Positions 46,450-58,215 of a DNA stretch of 64,000 nt are shown piece by piece. This DNA comes from Mycogone perniciosa (Eukaryota; Ascomycota; Sordariomycetes; Hypocreales; Hypocreaceae). The stretch's first letter is position 1, and every line of letters begins with the position of its first letter. The stretch covers positions 186,001-250,000 of the forward strand of contig JAOALB010000031.1 in assembly GCA_025331125.1 (NCBI GenBank), written 5' to 3'. The translations under genes were made by a program, and so were the position numbers. The notes below the pieces were generated by a model. It was given only the letters and a program-made list of their open reading frames with translations. It was not told the origin of the DNA and searched no databases.

Positions 46450-48180
46450 GTGCCGCGTCTTCCATACACGACCAGCAAAGCCGCAGCGATGACTGACGAC
46501 GACGACATCGGACTCGACTCCCATTGTCACGATCACGACTATGACCCCAAAACCCACAGACACCGACGCGATCATCGCCACTCGCGCATTCTGACCCTCC
46601 GCAGCTACGTCAACCTCCTTGTCCGCTACAGCAAATCGCACCACGAGGTCGCGTACCTCCTCATTCTCCCGTCGCTGTACTTCCGCTTCTTCCCTTTCAT
46701 ATTGACGCACAACTCCACCCCGCTGAGTGTGTACCTTGCCGTCGTCCTCGTGTATATACCCGTCAAGGTAGTCCAATTGGCGTGGGAGGCGTACTCGCCT
46801 TCTTCCCACATGGGTGATGGATGTAAGAGGAGGAGCAGCATCATGTTGCCGTTGAATGGATCCCCTGCGTCCTCCTACCCTTCTCCCACGTTGTCGAGAA
46901 GCAGCAGGGTCGAGAAGGGCCAGGGGACGATTAAATCGATCTTGTGGCTGTGTGGCGCCTTGTTCAGTCTGTGGGTTTATACGTGGGGTATTTCTTCGCC
47001 ATTTCCAACCGCGTCGTCCATCATATCCTCCTCCCCGACACTGCGAGCGCAACAGGCACGAAACGCGAGCTACTTCATTGCGGTCTCCTTCTGGAACAAC
47101 GAGGATATACTGGATGCCTGGGCCGCGCAGACACTCAAGCTTATCGACTCCCTCGGCCGATCCAATGTGTACCTTTCGATAACGGAGAATGATAGCGAAG
47201 ATAATACAGCCAGTAAGCTGCTGCATTTCGGCCGAGAGCTCACGAGGCGAAATGTGACGCACAGCGTCAATATAACGACGGACATACGAGGGTATCCGAC
47301 GGAAGACCCCTGGCGGGACGTTAGGCACAGGATGGAGTATATGACGAACCTCCGCAACGGCGCCCTCGAGCCGCTGAAGAGGCTCAATAGGCGGTTCGAG
47401 AATGTCGTTTTCATGAATGACGTTATGTACCACCACACGGACGTGCTCAAGCTTATCGCCGCGGTAGGAGGAGATGATGTTGGTGAAGACCACTACAAGT
47501 ACGACCATACTGGCACACGTGTTTTCGGCGGCAGGCAACAGACGGGGAAGCCGGTGAAGAGACGGATGGCATGCGGCGTGGACATGGACGGCGCATCGTT
47601 ATACGACTCATGGGTGCTCCGCGACCGCTGTGGAGGGCCTGTGAGCGGGTTCTGGCCGTTCTTCTCGTCTTCAGACGATAGGAAATCCGTCCGCAAGGGA
47701 CGCGTACTAGAGGTGAGCACCTGCTGGAACGGCATCGTGGTCCTCGATGGGGATATGCTTGTCGACTCCCGGTTCCGGAGCAAGAAGGCGGATTGGGACA
47801 CGGACACGTTGCGCTTCCAGAAGCCGCCCGAGTGTATAATCTCCGAGTGCGCGCTGCTTCCTGTGGCGATCACAAACATCACGGGCGGCGCGCCTGTGGT
47901 TGTAGATCCCACAGTCGTGGTGGGCTACACTGTCAAGTGGTGGAGGTACTACGCTGTCTGGCTGCGCATGCCGGTCGTGCGGCTCTGGATGAGGGTCTTT
48001 GAGGAGAAGTATTGGGCCTTCTGGTGGAAGATGGGTATGGGGAAAGGGTTAAGATGGACGGGGCTGGATGACGGAAAGGAGAAGGGAGAGTGCGTCGTTG
48101 AAGGGTGGCCGAAGTGTGGGAGTAGGGACATCATCAAGAAGGGGGCGATAAGGCTGAGGAACCAGACACGTGAGCTGTGA
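46450..48180 (+). CDS. GT69 glycosyltransferase (CAP59/CMT1 mannosyltransferase family)
   Basis: GT69 enzymes such as cryptococcal CMT1 transfer mannose in alpha-1,3 linkage in the Golgi. The single-exon frame codes for 576 residues, or 563 from the second Met at 46489. There is a His/Asp-rich cytosolic N-terminus, then hydrophobic segments (YLLILPSLYFRFFPFIL, SVYLAVVLVYIPVKVVQLAW, ILWLCGALFSLWVYTWG), fitting a type II or multi-pass Golgi anchor. The catalytic part has YFIAVSFWNNEDIL, VYLSITENDSEDNT, MEYMTNLRNGALEPL, FENVVFMNDV and MACGVDMDGASLYDSWVLRD in family order. A 377-codon frame on the opposite strand (46405-47538) is a shadow. No neighbour suggests the acceptor. Confidence 0.9.
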   Translation: MPRLPYTTSKAAAMTDDDDIGLDSHCHDHDYDPKTHRHRRDHRHSRILTLRSYVNLLVRYSKSHHEVAYLLILPSLYFRFFPFILTHNSTPLSVYLAVVLVYIPVKVVQLAWEAYSPSSHMGDGCKRRSSIMLPLNGSPASSYPSPTLSRSSRVEKGQGTIKSILWLCGALFSLWVYTWGISSPFPTASSIISSSPTLRAQQARNASYFIAVSFWNNEDILDAWAAQTLKLIDSLGRSNVYLSITENDSEDNTASKLLHFGRELTRRNVTHSVNITTDIRGYPTEDPWRDVRHRMEYMTNLRNGALEPLKRLNRRFENVVFMNDVMYHHTDVLKLIAAVGGDDVGEDHYKYDHTGTRVFGGRQQTGKPVKRRMACGVDMDGASLYDSWVLRDRCGGPVSGFWPFFSSSDDRKSVRKGRVLEVSTCWNGIVVLDGDMLVDSRFRSKKADWDTDTLRFQKPPECIISECALLPVAITNITGGAPVVVDPTVVVGYTVKWWRYYAVWLRMPVVRLWMRVFEEKYWAFWWKMGMGKGLRWTGLDDGKEKGECVVEGWPKCGSRDIIKKGAIRLRNQTREL

Positions 48181-50571
48181 GGGGGGTCACGAAGTAAAAG
48201 ATATATATACCCATGGTTGCTTTTGTATACGACTTATGCTTTCAAATATCCGCGGAGGATAAGGCAGCTGATAAAAGCCTCCTACTATTTATGTTTCTAG
48301 TTATCATACCAGATATAATGAGTATAGTATTAGTTATTCTATGTCATTAATGTCACGATGGATGAGCATGATCATTGACCTCCTTAGAATGCTGTATTAA
48401 GAGATCTTGGTGTCATGTTAACCGTGGTGGCAAGAATGTGGGCCTACTTGGTAGTTAATTATCCCGTGTTAATGTATTACGCGACACCTAGCAATCGCAG
48501 CACAAGGAATAATAACACATCTCCCCCTATCTCCACTATTTTTCCAATCACCTTGCCATTGTCATTATTAAGACACATCGTAGCAACTGACCTTGGCTGC
48601 GGTGATGTGGAATTCAGCCAGATGAAGAGGCATGGCCGCAAGGGTGACGAGGGGATCGTGGACCTTCATTTCAAAGTTTGATGCGTGTATGTAGAAGAGA
48701 GCGACGAGACATGGTTATTTGGCATGTGTTGAGTGATGTTGATGAAGGATGCAACGGCTAGGATAGGATGACGATACTCAAGTAAGTGGAAGGACTGGTG
48801 AAATATTGTGGCAAAATGCGAAGGACTTCAACTGTTCCAAATCCAAGCCAACATAAGAATCCTTCAAACCTTCAAAACGATACCTACAGTACTTTTATCT
48901 TGCAACAACTTTAACTGATATGAAAGGTTCATGGCAAGAACGGTGTGTTAGAAGCAAAGAAAGAAGACTTTGCGCCAGAGGGGTAAGGACTATCATACTT
49001 GACCAAGTTCGCATGCTGTTGAATCTACTGGGTATTTCAGATCCATTGAATATCCCGGCCCAGTATCATCTCTATAACGAGCTGATTATATTGCAACACT
49101 ACCCTGGAGTAATGGCCTTTGTCATGGTAAAAAAGCTTTATAACAAACCTGAACACTTGTAGTTGATGGAATCTTTTTCCATATTTCAGAACTTGGAGTC
49201 TTGGCGAACTCTGATGTAGATGTTTGACTCCTAAAAAGGCCTAACAATTCATGATCTCTTCATATTGGTAACCGCTTTGACAGCTCGGTTCGACGCAGCT
49301 TGGCGTACTACCGAAACCGGCAACCTCCGAATAGCCCTAATATTGCAGATATATCTTTGATCATACCCCTCCCTGTATCTGCATTCTGGGTAAATAGATG
49401 TAACCATACTCCATATTCTGGTCCTCCTCCTCACATAGTCGTGCATACAGCCTTGTTTCGTAGGGCCAGATCTTCAAAACAGCTATTGCGTCTAGTGTAG
49501 TTGATCTACTTGCATATACACTCTGAGGCCACTAAAATCGGGCATAAAGAACAATTTGGACACACTCTTTGGTTTAAGCCAATTCAATGTTGAGTAGGTA
49601 GTTGATCAACCATTCTCAATGTGAAGACATGCCTAGTACCTACCACGTGGCTTGGCTTTCTGTAGTTGCTGTTTACAAGCGGACCGTTGTGGAGGATTGT
49701 GTCGCGGAGAAGCGGTTACTGCCTTATTCAAGCTAGGTATCGGCTCTGGGAAATGCATATATGTTGATTTCAGCATTCTTTTGAAAGGAAATATACGGGG
49801 GTGGCAGACAGACAAACTATAGGATAGTACGAGGAATTGTTTGAACTTGGTCATTTGGCTTTGGTTAGACTTGTTTCGACTAGGAATTAGAGATACTAGT
49901 ATTAACTTTTGTGCAGTACGGACGTCTCTTCATTCACTTATCTCCTCTCGTGACCACCAATACCACTAGTCAGACATTGCTGCAGGATGAAGAAGCTGGG
50001 TCAAGGTTGCATAAGAATTTGACGGATTCTCGCGCACTGACACCAATTGATGTCTGAATATCGTATATGCCTCATCGCTTATATTTGGTGGAGTCTTGGC
50101 TACGCATGCAAGCTGGAAGGATTTCATCATGCACACAAACAACCCAGGTTCAGACGATGTGCACATGCATGCAAGGCTCAATCCTGCCACTCCCTCTGCA
50201 GCGCCCCATTATACTCTTTTCCGCAATACCAAAATCTAAGCTAGCTGTTGTTAGTTGCATGAGGCACTCTCGGGTCGAGGAAGCGAGTTATAACATCCTT
50301 TGCATGATGCCCAGCAACGCTTGAGACTTTAAGACTATGCTTGGCAACTTGTAGCGAGTACTACTAGGATTGAAGAACCTTGATACACCTTTCGATTGAT
50401 TGGCTACCCTGGGTTTAGATCCCCTTTCTCTATATCATTTGTAATCCCTTGGACAACCTCGTACTTGACCCGCCGTCCCACTTCACTCATGTACCCTTCC
50501 ATATGACCTCCTGATGAGGAACGGACCACAGAGTGGCCCACACTCTAAAATATGCGTACATACATGCTATT
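48181..50571. other. intergenic stretch between convergent genes, nothing recognised
   Basis: About 2.4 kb separates the GT69 stop from the regulator stop. It is AT-rich near 48200-48400. Short frames (48415-48681, 48920-49162, 49633-49854, 49966-50190) have no recognisable features. Confidence 0.5.
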
Positions 50572-52902
50572 TTACCTCTGCCTCTGCTCCATCATCTCGT
50601 AGCACAATATCAGGACACGTTGAGCCGCCTCGCCAATGGCCTTGGCAGTCTCATGAGGACCATATCCTTGAAGCATGGCCCCGATATACGCGTCAGCGCA
50701 TGATCCCACGAGAAAATCACGCGCTGAATTGGTTCCTCTCGACATCCGGACCCGATACTCCAACACAGTCATGGCGCATCGTACCACGTCGCGAAGATGG
50801 CGCCAGCTTGCACCAGCCACTGTTGGAAAGACGTTCTCCTCGAGCTCGCTGATGAGGTCAAAGCAAAGTGTTAGGGCTGTTCGCCGTAGAAGCCTGGCGA
50901 GAGAACCCTGCCCGTGAATCCCAAGCATTGCGAGAGCGGCCGTAGTTGCATCACCACTGGGAATTGTTTGGGAAATGCTGTCAGTACTGGCTACAGCTTG
51001 CATGATTGACGGATCAAGTCCGATTTGGTCTCCTAATGGGTGATTCCGGGATAGTAGCAACCCAGAAACTTCCATGCGCATCTTGCGAGAATAGTAGTAC
51101 GTCGGGTTGCTCTTGGTGCAATCAGCAAACGTTGAGTGCGGCGCAAGCACAAATGGCCAGGTGAAGACGTCCAAAACTTTAGTCTGGAAGTCCTTGAGCT
51201 TCATCTTCATGGTGTGCATGACCCTCAAGTTGTCACAGTAGGCAGCTCTCAGCTCAGCCGCGAGGCTATGGCTGTCCTCGTAGGACTTGGTTGCGCCTGG
51301 AGAATGGACCAGATGTAAAATTCGGAGACGGAGTCGTTGTGTCTGGGCTAGGAGCGCGAGAGGCGTTGATCTTGTTAGGTTGTTCTTCATGAGGCTGTCT
51401 CTTAATGTCGGCATTGCATCAGCGCTTGCGCTGCTCATATCCTCATCCGCTATGTTTGATGGTGGCTCGCAGTCATAACTCTCGGGAGATATAGGGGCAG
51501 GTAGTCCTTCGTCCAGACAAAACTGTAGTGAGAGCTCAAGCATAGTCGCCCACAGCCGACGGCGCATCTCAACTTCTGTGGCCGACATGGAGGTATTACA
51601 GGTCAACGGGTCCCGATGTAGGCCCATCTGGATAGCCAACCGGGTCAAATCGTGATCTCCAAGAAGCAGAGAGCCAGCAGGGGCTGTATTGCCAGAGTCC
51701 GTATATCGCGCCAGAGCAAGTAGACATACGATCTGTGCCATTTCCAGATCTGCTCGTGAACCAGCCGTCATTCTTTTGGCGAGCCATTGCTTTGCATGTG
51801 AGAGCCAACCGCTGGCCTGTTCGCGAATCGAAATATTGTTCCGCATTGCCCCCGAGATGGAGTCGCCGGTGTTGTCTAGGCCGGGATAGACGTAAGAGCC
51901 GAGTGCAAGAATGATCATTAACTTGCACAGAAATGATTCCTCCGTATCCACGGATCGAGGCAACGGTGAGGTGGCCCAGAAACGCCTATACTCACTCATG
52001 AATGTCGGTACATGTAGGATGCGTAGCACCGACTCAAAGGTGTTAGTGTATGCGTCGAGCAACATGTCGCACGTCGCCTGAGGTGGGAGCAGCTTTCGAG
52101 GCTCATACGCCGGGAGCCCTATGCTCGCAGTCGCAGGCCAGCTGAGAGCCAAGTTTAGTGTCGGCAATTTTGGTTGACTGCAGCGTTCAAGTTTTGTAAA
52201 CTTCTCCATCAGAGGCTTCAAATGGTCGTGTTGAGGGTCGTCGTTATGATAGCCGCCAATTCCGTGCATAAGAAACCGCAAGTTTTCGCACTTGACGACC
52301 GAGTCCTGCCAATGGCTCTCACGCTCGCTCGTAGTGTCTTCAATGCTATTTTTGACCTCTGCGTCGAGATCCGAGCCTGAAGTTGAAGTTGAAGCCCAGG
52401 ATGGAAAGTCGCCTCCGTGGACCAGCATTGATCCAAGACCCGTACCCATTGCCTCGGAAAATGTGACGCTGCTGGCCTGTGTATTTGATTCACCACTGAA
52501 GGTGGAACCATTTGGTGATCCTGTGGAGGCAGCAGAGCCAGGAGAGTCGTGAAGCCCAAAGTAGGTATTGAGCTCGATCCCTATATCATCCAGCAGTTCC
52601 GTAGGTAATTCCGCAGTGGCCGTGTCCAGCGTATATACGTCCCAGTCCTGCAGGTGGTTGTCTTGAAACGTATGTTGGTTAAACTTCGATGGGGTGCTAC
52701 CCAACAGTGAGATGTCCGCTTGCACGATCTGGTGACTGGTCTCATTCAAAGCCGCAGTGGAGTTGTGGTAGATACATCTTGGGTTTGATGATTTGCGACA
52801 AGGACCACAAGGGCTGGCACTATCACATCGGACCTTTCGGCGACGGCATTGAGTGCATGCAGTGGCCGGGCGCCGCCGCTTGTAAGTCGGACCGGGATCC
52901 AT
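50572..52902 (-). CDS. Zn2Cys6 transcription factor with fungal_trans middle domain
   Basis: The DNA-binding domain is a complete binuclear zinc cluster, C16-x2-C19-x6-C26-x5-C32-x2-C35-x7-C43 (CTQCRRRKVRC then CGPC), preceded by basic KRRRP. The middle region matches the fungal-specific transcription factor domain: LLDAYTNTFESVLRILHVPT, LCKLMIILALGSYVYPG and RRRLWATMLELSLQFCLDEG. I place the start at 52902, giving 776 residues in one exon, because the 77 in-frame codons upstream (to 53133) lack family features. Such regulators often control adjacent metabolite clusters. This one stands 2.1 kb from the methyltransferase that opens the right-hand group, so it is a candidate cluster regulator; targets are not shown. 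Confidence 0.92.
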   Translation of the reverse strand: MDPGPTYKRRRPATACTQCRRRKVRCDSASPCGPCRKSSNPRCIYHNSTAALNETSHQIVQADISLLGSTPSKFNQHTFQDNHLQDWDVYTLDTATAELPTELLDDIGIELNTYFGLHDSPGSAASTGSPNGSTFSGESNTQASSVTFSEAMGTGLGSMLVHGGDFPSWASTSTSGSDLDAEVKNSIEDTTSERESHWQDSVVKCENLRFLMHGIGGYHNDDPQHDHLKPLMEKFTKLERCSQPKLPTLNLALSWPATASIGLPAYEPRKLLPPQATCDMLLDAYTNTFESVLRILHVPTFMSEYRRFWATSPLPRSVDTEESFLCKLMIILALGSYVYPGLDNTGDSISGAMRNNISIREQASGWLSHAKQWLAKRMTAGSRADLEMAQIVCLLALARYTDSGNTAPAGSLLLGDHDLTRLAIQMGLHRDPLTCNTSMSATEVEMRRRLWATMLELSLQFCLDEGLPAPISPESYDCEPPSNIADEDMSSASADAMPTLRDSLMKNNLTRSTPLALLAQTQRLRLRILHLVHSPGATKSYEDSHSLAAELRAAYCDNLRVMHTMKMKLKDFQTKVLDVFTWPFVLAPHSTFADCTKSNPTYYYSRKMRMEVSGLLLSRNHPLGDQIGLDPSIMQAVASTDSISQTIPSGDATTAALAMLGIHGQGSLARLLRRTALTLCFDLISELEENVFPTVAGASWRHLRDVVRCAMTVLEYRVRMSRGTNSARDFLVGSCADAYIGAMLQGYGPHETAKAIGEAAQRVLILCYEMMEQRQR

Positions 52903-54137
52903 GATCCATGCGGAGACAAATGATGAGCTGTCGATTAAGATGGTGAGTTCTTTTAGCTTCCTAAATATTTTCTTTTTAAATACTTGTTGCTGAGGATCTG
53001 TGTAAGTTTTCGAAAGACCTCGGGTAGGTATTGTAGGCCCTCGTAGTAAGAGTAATGCAAGCATGTATTGCCTACCACCCGTCAGCGGAAGGCGGAAGCA
53101 ATGCCCAGAAGATCCTACGGAGCCACCAGCCAATCAGGCAGATCATATGTAAGATTATAGTGTGTATGGAGCGAATGGCGGCATGGATTCGCGGCACGGG
53201 TCGAGTAGAGAGCGCAAAAAGACCGCGAATCGCTGCGGAAGGGTTTACTTGATGAGATACGAGGTCGAAGTACTTCGTAGACCACCCCCAGCCTACTCAC
53301 TGAACTGGGGAGTAGGTCAACCCCTGATAATTGGTAAGTTTAGTTGATACTTGCCACGTTACATAGCAAGGGTTAGGAGAGTGCTCTCATAGTGGTATAG
53401 ATGCCAAGTGCAGGGATAATTTACTACTACAACCAGCAAGTCAAGGTACGGAGTAGAGATACTCACTACCTCGACAGCATGTCAGCCCAAGAAAAGAGAC
53501 AAAGGAACCCTGTCACTATGAAATTGTTAGCAAATTCCGCCAAGGCCAGTTTTCCTGCAGCTTCCAACGTTCAGACCTTTGATCAGCATAAAAAATAAAA
53601 TAAAATGTTATATATCACGCGGATTTGATGTTGCTGTTGCTTTGAAAGCAGATTGATAACTACACTTTGCAATTCAAGCTATTGCGTCAGTGTTGACTAT
53701 AAAGGGGGCTGATGAGTAGGGGCCGGATACATTCCGGCTTGCTCGCAACTTAGGACTGTTATTGAGTCCGGATAGAGCTGCCTGATTCGCGGTAAGCTAA
53801 AGCGCTACGGTTGATGATGGTTGGACTTTTAGCTCACCACCGAATGTTTCCCGATTTTACTGACCTTGTGGGCCTTGACTACTGGTAGGAGTAATGCCAA
53901 GTTCGTTGATCAGGCAGACCAAGTGGGCCATGGTAAGGTTGTCAGATCTAACCGTGGACAGTGACTATTCTCGTATAACTCTCTCTTGAAGCTAGACCAT
54001 GGGGAAAACGAGGGGCCGAAAGGCGTCCTTCTTCTGGATATAGGCAATTGGGTTATGGATAACATGTTAGAGTACATGAAGCATAGCTGTTGGATGGTAG
54101 AATGGTTCCACTTTTGCCAGTCTAACATAACACGGCC

Positions 54138-54143
54138 TTAGCG
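54138..54143 (+). repeat. possible target site duplication, left copy
   Basis: TTAGCG abuts the left inverted repeat and is repeated directly at the right end. Confidence 0.5.
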
Positions 54144-54530
54144 AAAGGAGCCCATAGGCTCGCGGGACCCGCGAAAATTATATCAGCCCAGCCAGCTAAT
54201 ACTTATATATAAAGCATTTCTTTAGACAATACTATACACTTTACTTTATATACTATATATATATGTAGATATGTGTGAATATATATTAAAAATTAGTAGC
54301 TGGTTTTATAGCTTTATATCTTTCAGCTATATTCCCATTCTACAAGCGGGCAATAATGAAGAAATAACTAGGCGACAGCTATCCAGGGAGTTTGGAATAC
54401 AGTTTGAAGTAATATAATATAATATTATAATATATGAGCGAAAAGTGAGAACTTTGCTTGGTCTTGCTGGCGTAATTTGCTTGGCTGTACTAACATAATT
54501 TTCGCATGCCCCGCGAGACTATGGGCTCCC
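54144..54530. mobile_element. MITE-like non-autonomous DNA transposon
   Basis: About 50 bp at each end form imperfect inverted repeats. The left end (54144-54196) contains GGAGCCCATAG, CTCGCGGG and GCGAAAATTAT. The right end (54479-54530), read on the minus strand, repeats these blocks in the same order with few mismatches. The direct hexamer TTAGCG flanks both sides (54138-54143 and 54531-54536) and could be the target duplication. The core is strongly AT-rich and has no frame of note, as expected for a MITE. The superfamily is not clear. Confidence 0.8.
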
Positions 54531-54536
54531 TTAGCG
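54531..54536 (+). repeat. possible target site duplication, right copy
   Basis: TTAGCG abuts the right inverted repeat. The surrounding CC and AAA also match partly on both sides, so the exact length of the duplication is uncertain. Confidence 0.5.
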
Positions 54537-55046
54537 GAAACAGGCAGCAAAGGGGATGATAGCCGAATACGAATAATACGGTAGAGGTGCTTTTGCAATG
54601 TTGGTACGGAGTATTATGCCTTGCAAGGCTTCCAGATCTTTCTAGTTGAACTCCATGGGTGTAATCCTACCTCGGCATACCAAGTCCGTAAACCTACAGA
54701 ATGGGTTAGTAATAAAACAAGCTTATACATAAATGCCACACCTAGTATTAAACCCTGGCTAGAAGAGTTGTGCTGTTTATTAGCCTGTACTACGAATAAC
54801 TGGGTCAAAGCTTGTTCATAAAAGCATCGAGATCCTACATTCAACGCTGCCGTCGGGCCGAATTTTGTCTAGGATCGCTCACAATTGGTTGGAATTGAAG
54901 TTAGCAGTCTCGCAGGATCAATCTATTTGACAAATCGTTAATCAACAAAAGCACTTAGTCTGGGAGTAGTAGTGCTTTGTAGTGTTTCACCTGTCGTGCG
55001 CTTTGACCGAGTACTGCGTCTTGATTTGATCTGTCCTCAGCTATTA

Positions 55047-55985
55047 CTACTTAGACTTGACACTCTCAATCTTATCTGCTGGCTTCGTTGCACTGATCGC
55101 GACAAATCTCCAACGCGATCGACCAACATAACCGCCTGTGGCGCATATCATGTTGACAAAGTTTTTCTCCTGCCCCAATAACCTGAAGATGTAGTATGGA
55201 ATAATCACCAGCGTATAAAACAGTCGCAGGATTGGCATGATGTTTGGCTGCCAGTCCCGCACCTCCACATTCTCAAATCCAGCCTCCTCGAGAAGCTCTT
55301 TGAAGTAGCCTTCTCTGGCAGCCTCGTTGGTGGGCATGACAGTATACTCGTTCACCATCTTCATCTCCCTAGTTAATCTGTCATTCGGATCGTCATACTC
55401 GGCAGCAATTCGGCGCTCCACTTCCACCATGGCGATCCTACCCCCGGGCCGAAGGATTCTAAAGAAGCCTGCCATTGCCTTTTTCGGGTCTACAGCATGA
55501 CCAAAGGCCTGCATCGTGTACACGCCATCGTATGACCCACTAGCAATAGGCTCTAGGTCGTGATAGTCCATCTTCTCCACTGCCATCATGCTATTTGACA
55601 GTCCGGCTCGCTGGGCAACGCTCCGGGCCTCTTCAATCTGCCAATCGATGATGTCGATGCCTAGTACACGCATGCCATGCTGGGCCATGTAGCGTGTAAC
55701 ATGGCCGACACCACATCCTGCGTCTAATATGTGAGAGCCTTCAGGCAGCGCTATGATCTCCAGCAGCTTCTCTTCCATGCTTCATCTTCATGTAGGTCAT
55801 TAGTGTGCGATAAGGTAACTGGGAGGAAGTGGGAGATACCGTCGGAGCTTAGAACCAAGTGGGAAAGGCCGGTATGTATCCTTTTCCCAGTATCCAAAGT
55901 GCTGGGTACCGCCCATAATGACTTGGTAAACGATGCGTGAATCCCATGATTCATAGTAGGCTCGCAGAGCAGCGTTGTCTGGCAT
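55047..55985 (-). CDS. class I SAM-dependent methyltransferase
   Basis: Two exons, 55985-55840 and 55779-55047, joined over a 60 bp intron with branch-like CTAATGAC, give 292 residues. The SAM-binding loop is ILDAGCGVGHVTRYM (about residues 66-80), followed by VLGIDIIDW, YDGVYTMQAFGHAVDP and FRILRPGGRIAMVEVE, the usual class I order. The N-terminal YYESWDSRIVYQVIMGGTQH and a hydrophobic C-terminal stretch (LRLFYTLVIIPYYIFRLLG) recall sterol- or tocopherol-like methyltransferases that act on lipophilic substrates. It lies divergently beside a P450 (552 bp between starts), so it probably acts in the same pathway. O- versus C-methylation cannot be told. Confidence 0.9.
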
Positions 55986-56537
55986 AATGGATACGTTCGG
56001 ATTCTAGAGTTCAGGTAGAAAAATTGGCTTAGAATAAGGATTGTGTTCAAAGGAGAAGCAACAGGCGTGATCATACGTCTTTTCTAAGTTACTTTACAAC
56101 ACTTCTCAGACTCGCTGCTGACATTGGCAAATTGGTTTCGGCAATTACCCTCAAAGTCAAGTGTCAAACAAGCCTCGTATGTGTCTGTAAGCGCACAGCC
56201 TCAGGAGCTTGTCCATTGCCGTTCTCCACACACACGGAGGTGTTTTCCGAGATTGCCAAACAATACTCCGCATCAGCGGTATGCAATGCGGGATTCGGGA
56301 AATCCTACGGATATTTTACAGACTATGACTGACTACGCCAGCAGGCTATTCACAGATCAATAGCAAGCCTTGCAAGAAGAGTTGATAATAGAAGTATTGT
56401 TTGGCATTTACACCAATCAGTGTGCTACTCTGACACGCAAATGATAGAGATATTTTCTTGGTCTCTTGATGAACTCTACCGCAAATTTTTATCAACAAAA
56501 CAAAGCCAACCTTGATACATGAGAGTTTATTTGGGAC
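55986..56537. promoter_or_regulatory. divergent promoter between methyltransferase and P450
   Basis: Start codons face away across 552 bp. No specific operator was recognised. Shared regulation is plausible from geometry only. Confidence 0.45.
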
Positions 56538-58215
56538 ATGATGTTGATCCTCCAGCGACTCAACGATGCAGTCGGTTCGCATAGTATTCCGGCGATTGCT
56601 ATATTCACCAGCATCGTTGCTATTCTTGTGAGTCGACTACTGGGCAGCCGAAGCACCAAGGGCAAGGAGTTGGGCTGCAAACCTATAACAAGCGTCTGGC
56701 AATGGGAGCCCTTCTTTGGCTTTGACATGGTCTACAGCCAGCTCAGAGCACTGAAGCACAACTACTACCTCGACTGGCTGAGGAATTTGCATCATGGTAG
56801 GCCCAAGACCTTTTCGATCAGGTTCATGGGTGTACGGCAGATCTGCACCATTGAAGGCGAGAACTTGAAGGCTATCCAAGCAACCAACTTCCAGGACTTT
56901 GGCCTCGAGCCAATGCGTCGTAAAACCAAAGGTGCCATGCCTTTTGCCGACAAAGGCATCAGCACGACTGACGGCAAAAACTGGGAGTTTGCCAGATACC
57001 TTGTCAAGCCATTCTTTTACCGGGAAGTTTACGCCAGTATTGCTCGAATTAAGCCCTACATCAGCAGCTTTCTCAAGCTTCTGCCTGAAGAGGACGGCGT
57101 CACATTCGACGTCCAGCCTCTGATTCAGCGTTGGGTAAGTGACCCCACGAAGCGAAGGGTGGTTATTCGGTTAAGCGCACAGAGCTAAGACAGGGGGATA
57201 TTGTCAATCCTATAGTTCCTTGATCTCACTAGCGACTTCATTTTCGGCAAGTCCATGGATTCAATGACGCGCCCAGAGCTAGCCGATATTACATGGACCA
57301 TGATGACCATTCTGCGGGGTGGTCGCTTGCGCATCCAAATGTACAGGTTTCTGTGGGCTTTCAACTGGAATTGGTGGCTGAAGGCTGTGTACGAAGTCCA
57401 TGCTTTCGTCAACGTGCATATTCGCAGCACTTACGCAGAGATCGAAGAGCGCGAGGACCGCATCAAGAAGGGCCTCCCTGTTGGTCCCGAACGGACTGAT
57501 TTGCTTTGGTTTATGGCGACAAATGTGCCGGATGAAGAGGAGCTGCGATCGCAGCTCTGCCTTGTCTTTGTGCCCAACAACGACACCACGTCCATCTTCA
57601 TCAGCAACTGTCTCTGGCACCTTGCCCGCCACCCTGAGACATGGAAGAAGCCCCGCCAAGAAGTTCTCGACCATGGAGACAAGGAAGTGACTTTCGAAAC
57701 CCTACGGAACATGCCGTACATCAACGGAGTCATGAACGAGAGTGAGTGGGCTCATATCTGCGGCTAAGTTAGGCGAAGCTAATGTGGAGAACCCCATAGC
57801 CCACCGTCTCACCCCAAATAATGTCGTGCAAGTCCGGGCTTGCCTTAACGATTCGGTATTGCCTCTCGGGGGCGGTCCAGACGGAAAATCCCCCATGTAT
57901 GTCAACAAGGGAGACCTTGTATCGGTGACTAAAACAGTAATGTATCGGGACCCAGATGTCTGGGGTAAAGATGTGGACGACTTTCGGCCCGAACGCTTCT
58001 TTGGGATGCGCGGAACTTGGAACTTTCTTCCGTTTGGCCGAGGCCCCCGGAGATGTCCAGCACAGATGATGGTGCAGACTGAAGCAGCGTATATGTTGTT
58101 CCGCTTGGCTCAGACGTATGAGCGGATTGAGGCCCGTGACCCGGAATCGTACAAGGCTGTGATGCGAATTGGGCCGTCTAACAAGAATGGCGTTAAGATT
58201 GCTTTGTATAAATGA
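56538..58215 (+). CDS. cytochrome P450 monooxygenase, CYP52-like
   Basis: Exons are 56538-57134, 57216-57741 and 57800-58215, giving 512 residues. The N-terminal helix SIPAIAIFTSIVAILVSRLL anchors it in the ER. The protein shows ATNFQDFGLEPMRR, GISTTDGKNWEFARYLVKP, FGKSMDS, an I-helix with NNDTTSIF in place of the common AGxDTT, ExxR as ETHRL split by intron 2, DDFRPERF and the heme loop FLPFGRGPRRCPAQ. This order is typical of the alkane/fatty-acid hydroxylase-like CYP52 and related fungal families; in this setting an alkyl chain of a polyketide is a reasonable but unproven substrate. Its neighbours are the methyltransferase and the OYE gene. Confidence 0.92.

Larger units (their letters stand above)
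52903..55046. other. intergenic stretch with a MITE-like element
   Basis: It contains the regulator promoter side, two TACGGAGTA motifs (53447, 54605) and the terminal-inverted-repeat element at 54144-54530. No coding gene was recognised. Confidence 0.6.

Noticed and set aside
46405..47538. 377-codon open frame antisense to the GT69 gene
   Set aside because: It mirrors the coding bias of the GT69 gene and shows no domain; the + strand frame matches GT69 motifs throughout.
52903..53133. 77-codon N-terminal extension of the Zn2Cys6 regulator
   Set aside because: It lacks regulator features and the zinc cluster normally lies near the N-terminus; Met at 52902 is the better start.
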